Below are positions 61,301 to 64,000 of a stretch of DNA of 64,000 nucleotides, piece after piece. Made by a program: the position numbers and the translations under genes. Numbering within the stretch: position 1 is the first letter of the stretch; each line of letters starts with the position of its first letter. The notes under the pieces were generated by a model. It worked only from the letters and a program-made list of their open reading frames with translations, did no database searches and was not told where the DNA came from. The stretch covers positions 6,155,738 to 6,219,737 of the forward strand of contig OY811986.1 of NCBI GenBank assembly GCA_963681505.1, given 5' to 3'. This DNA comes from Eunapius fragilis (lineage: Eukaryota; Porifera; Demospongiae; Spongillida; Spongillidae).

Positions 61301-64000
61301 AGATTAGTGGTTCCCTCCCATACATTTCTATGCGAGAAAATTGGCTACATTCCCACCATGGTGTTAAATTAACAAACTAGTGGAGTTGCGATCCTACTGC
61401 ATGGAACGAGCGAGTAACTTGTTTTTTTTCTCAAAATAATGTCTCCTCTATAATCAGCTCATTGGTTTGGCTGTACCATGCAAATAGATCAGTGGTTCCC
61501 TCCCATAGATTTCTATGGGAGAAAATTGGCTATGTTCCAACCAAGGTGTTAATTTAACAAACTAGTGGAATTGCGATCTGGATTCATGGAACGAACGAGT
61601 AACCTGTTTCCTTTCTCTCAATAATGCCTCCTCTATATTCAGTTCATTGGTTCGGCTGTACCATGCAAATAGATTAGTGGTTCCCTCCCATACATTTCTA
61701 TGGGAGAAAATTGGCTATGTTCCAACCAAGGTGTTAATTTAACAAACTAGTGGAGTTGCGATCTGTATTCATGGAACGAACGAGTAACCTGTTTCCTTTC
61801 TCTAAATAATGCCTCCTCTATATTCATGTCATTGGTTTGGCTGTACCATGCAAATAGATTAGTGGTTCCCTCCCATACTTCTCTATGGGAGAAAAATGGC
61901 TATCTTCCCACCAATGAGTTAATTTAACAACCTAGTGGACTTGCGATCCTTATTGTTGGAACGAACGAGTAACGTGTTTTCTTTCTCTAAATAATTACTC
62001 CTCTATATTCAGCTCATTGGTTTGGCTGTACGATGCAAATAGATTAGTGGTTCCCTCCCATACATTTCTATGCGAGAAAATTGGCTACATTCCCACCATG
62101 GTGTTAAATTAACAAACTAGTGGAGTTGCGATCCTACTGCATGGAACGAGCGAGTAACTTGTTTTTTTTCTCAAAATAATGTCTCCTCTATAATCAGCTC
62201 ATTGGTTTGGCTGTACCATGCAAATAGATCAGTGGTTCCCTCCCATACATTTCTATGAGAGATAAATGGCTATCTTCCCACGAATGATTTGATTTAACAA
62301 CCTAGTGGACTTGCGATCCTTATTCTTGGAACGAACGAGTAAACTGTTTTATTTCTCTAAATAATGCCTCCTCAATATTCAGCTCATTGGTTTGGCTGTA
62401 CCATGCAAATAGATTAGTGATTCCCACCCATACATTTCTATGGGAGAAAATTGGCTATGTTCCAACCAAGGTGTTAATTTAACAAACTAGTGGAGTTGCG
62501 ATCTGTATTCATGGAATGAACGAGTAACCTGTTTCCTTTCTCTAAGTAATGCCTCCTCTATATTCATGTCATTGGTTTGGCTGTACCATGCAAATAGATT
62601 AGTGGTTCCCTCCCTTACTTTTCTATGGGAGAAAAATGGCTCTCTTCCCACCAATGAGTTAATTTAACAACCTAGTGGACTTGCGATCCTTATTGTTGGA
62701 ACGAACGAGTAACCTGTTTTCTTTCTCTAAATAATGCCTCCTCTATATTCAGCTCATTGGTTTGGCTGTACGATGCAAATAGATTAGTGGTTCCCTCCCA
62801 TACATTTCTATGCGAGAAAATTGGCTACATTTCCACCATGGTGTTAAATTAACAAACTAGTGGAGTTGCGATCCTACTGCATGGAACGAACGAGTAACCT
62901 GTTTTCTTTCTCAAAATAATGTCTCCTCTATAATCAGCTCATTGGTTTGGCTGTACCATGCAAATAGATTAGTGGTTCCCTCCCATACATTTCCATGAGA
63001 GATAAATGGCTATCTTCCCTCCAATGATTTGATTTAACAACCTAGTGGACATGCGATCCTTATTCTTGGAACGAACGAGTAACCTGTTTTATTTCTCTAA
63101 ATAATGCCTCGTCAATATTCAGCTCATTGGGTTGGCGGTACCATGCAAATAGATTAGTGGTTCCCTCCCATACATTTCTATGGGAGAAAATTGGCTATCT
63201 TCCCACCAAGGTGTTAATAAAACAAACTAGTGGAGTTGCGATCCTACTCCATGGAACGAACGAGTAACCTGTTTTCTTTTTCAAAATAATGTCTCCTCTA
63301 TAATCAGCTCATTGGTTTGGTTGCACCATGCAAATAGATTAGTGGTTCCCTCCCATACATTTCTATGGGAGAAAAATGGCTATCTTCCCACCAATGAGTT
63401 AATTTAACAAACTAGTGGAGTTGCGATCCTACTCTATGGAACGAACGAGTAACCTGTTTTCTTTCTCAAAATAATGTCTCCTCTATAATCAGCTAATTAG
63501 TTTGGCTGTACCATGCAAATAGATCAGTGGTTCCCTCCCATACATTTCTATGAGAGATAAATGGCTATCTTCCCACCAATGATTTGATTTAACAACCTAG
63601 TGGACTTGAGATCCTTATTCTTGGAACGAACGAGTAACCTGTTTTATTTCTCTAAATAATGCCTCCTCAATATTCAGCTGATTGGTTTGGCTGTACCATG
63701 CAAATAGATTAGTGATTCCCACCCATACATTTCTATGGGAGAAAATTGGCTATGTTCCAACCAAGGTGTTAATTTAACAAACTAGTGGAGTTGCGATCTG
63801 TATTCATGGAATGAACGAGTAACCTGTTTCCTTTCTCTAAGTAATGCCTCCTCTATATTCATGTCATTGGTTTGGCTGTACCATGCAAATAGATTAGTGG
63901 TTCCCTCCCTTACTTTTCTATGGGAGAAAAATGGCTCTCTTCCCACCAATGAGTTAATTTAACAACCTAGTGGACTTGCGATCCTTATTGTTGGAACGAA
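49316..64000 (-). repeat. Satellite array 2, 185-bp monomers, about 79 copies, runs off the window end
   Basis: The unit on the + strand holds CATGCAAATAGATTAGTGGT, TCCCTCCCATACATTTCTAT, GGGAGAAAATTGGCTATCTT, GTTAATTTAACAAACTAGTG and GGAACGAACGAGTAACCTGT. The ATACATTTCTA landmark falls at 50041, 50226, 50411, 50596 and 50781: exactly 185 bp. Read on the minus strand the unit is a relative of array 1. Monomer types recur in blocks (see findings). No genes are seen inside. Confidence 0.98.

Noticed and set aside
46380-64000. CRISPR-like reading of the regular repeats
   Set aside because: The whole 185-bp unit repeats with no unique spacers; this is satellite DNA in a eukaryote.
49316-64000. 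CENP-B box in the satellite
   Set aside because: The GGAACGAACGAGTAACC stretch lacks the usual CENP-B box pattern by eye.

Overview
The window looks like nuclear DNA of an invertebrate animal with a compact, intron-rich genome. A sponge or another early-branching lineage is plausible, but this is inferred from gene content and layout rather than from a diagnostic marker. Coding exons are short (often 40-220 bp) and split by GT-AG introns that are mostly 40-500 bp. Introns and spacers are full of microsatellites, minisatellites, long poly-C/poly-G runs and small foldback transposons. No bacterial features, CRISPR arrays or retroviral/Polinton genes were seen.

Layout. (1) 1-4545 (+): the C-terminal part of a dysferlin/myoferlin-type ferlin. 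(2) 4546-8490: gene-free, with tandem repeats, homopolymers and foldback elements. (3) 8542-10010 (+): a small secreted protein with a Kazal and a thyroglobulin type-1 domain. (4) 10208-24912 (-): KANSL3, ten exons, including one intron of about 7.75 kb packed with minisatellites and MITEs. (5) 25080-26288 (+): BNIP3, a mitophagy receptor, assembled from six phase-consistent exons. (6) 26588-28382 (-): three intron-containing tRNA-Leu(CAA) genes and a tRNA fragment. (7) 28627-32222 (-): an 824-residue protein with a Mieap-like C-terminal domain. (8) 33143-34447 (+): DDRGK1. (9) 34595-42785 (-): a long SFI1-repeat centrosomal-type protein. (10) 42911-44396 (+): a THEG-repeat protein. (11) 44570-45103 (-): mitochondrial ribosomal protein bL35m. 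(12) 45164-45944 (+): PEBP1/RKIP family. (13) about 46380-64000: two arrays of a satellite of roughly 185 bp, in opposite orientations, running off the window end.

From 8542 to 45944 the nine protein genes alternate strand without exception, which makes four divergent promoter pairs: KANSL3/BNIP3 (167 bp apart), Mieap-like/DDRGK1 (about 920 bp), SFI1-like/THEG (125 bp) and MRPL35/PEBP (60 bp). BNIP3, the Mieap-domain gene and DDRGK1 all belong to families linked to organelle quality control, and SFI1-like and THEG to centrosome/axoneme biology. Co-regulation is inference.

The most unusual structure is the satellite. The array after the last gene is the same diverged family as the larger array, but inverted, with the turn near 49,315. 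The larger array carries nested copies at exact multiples of 185 bp. All exon coordinates come from reading splice sites and reading-frame phase by eye, without transcript data.
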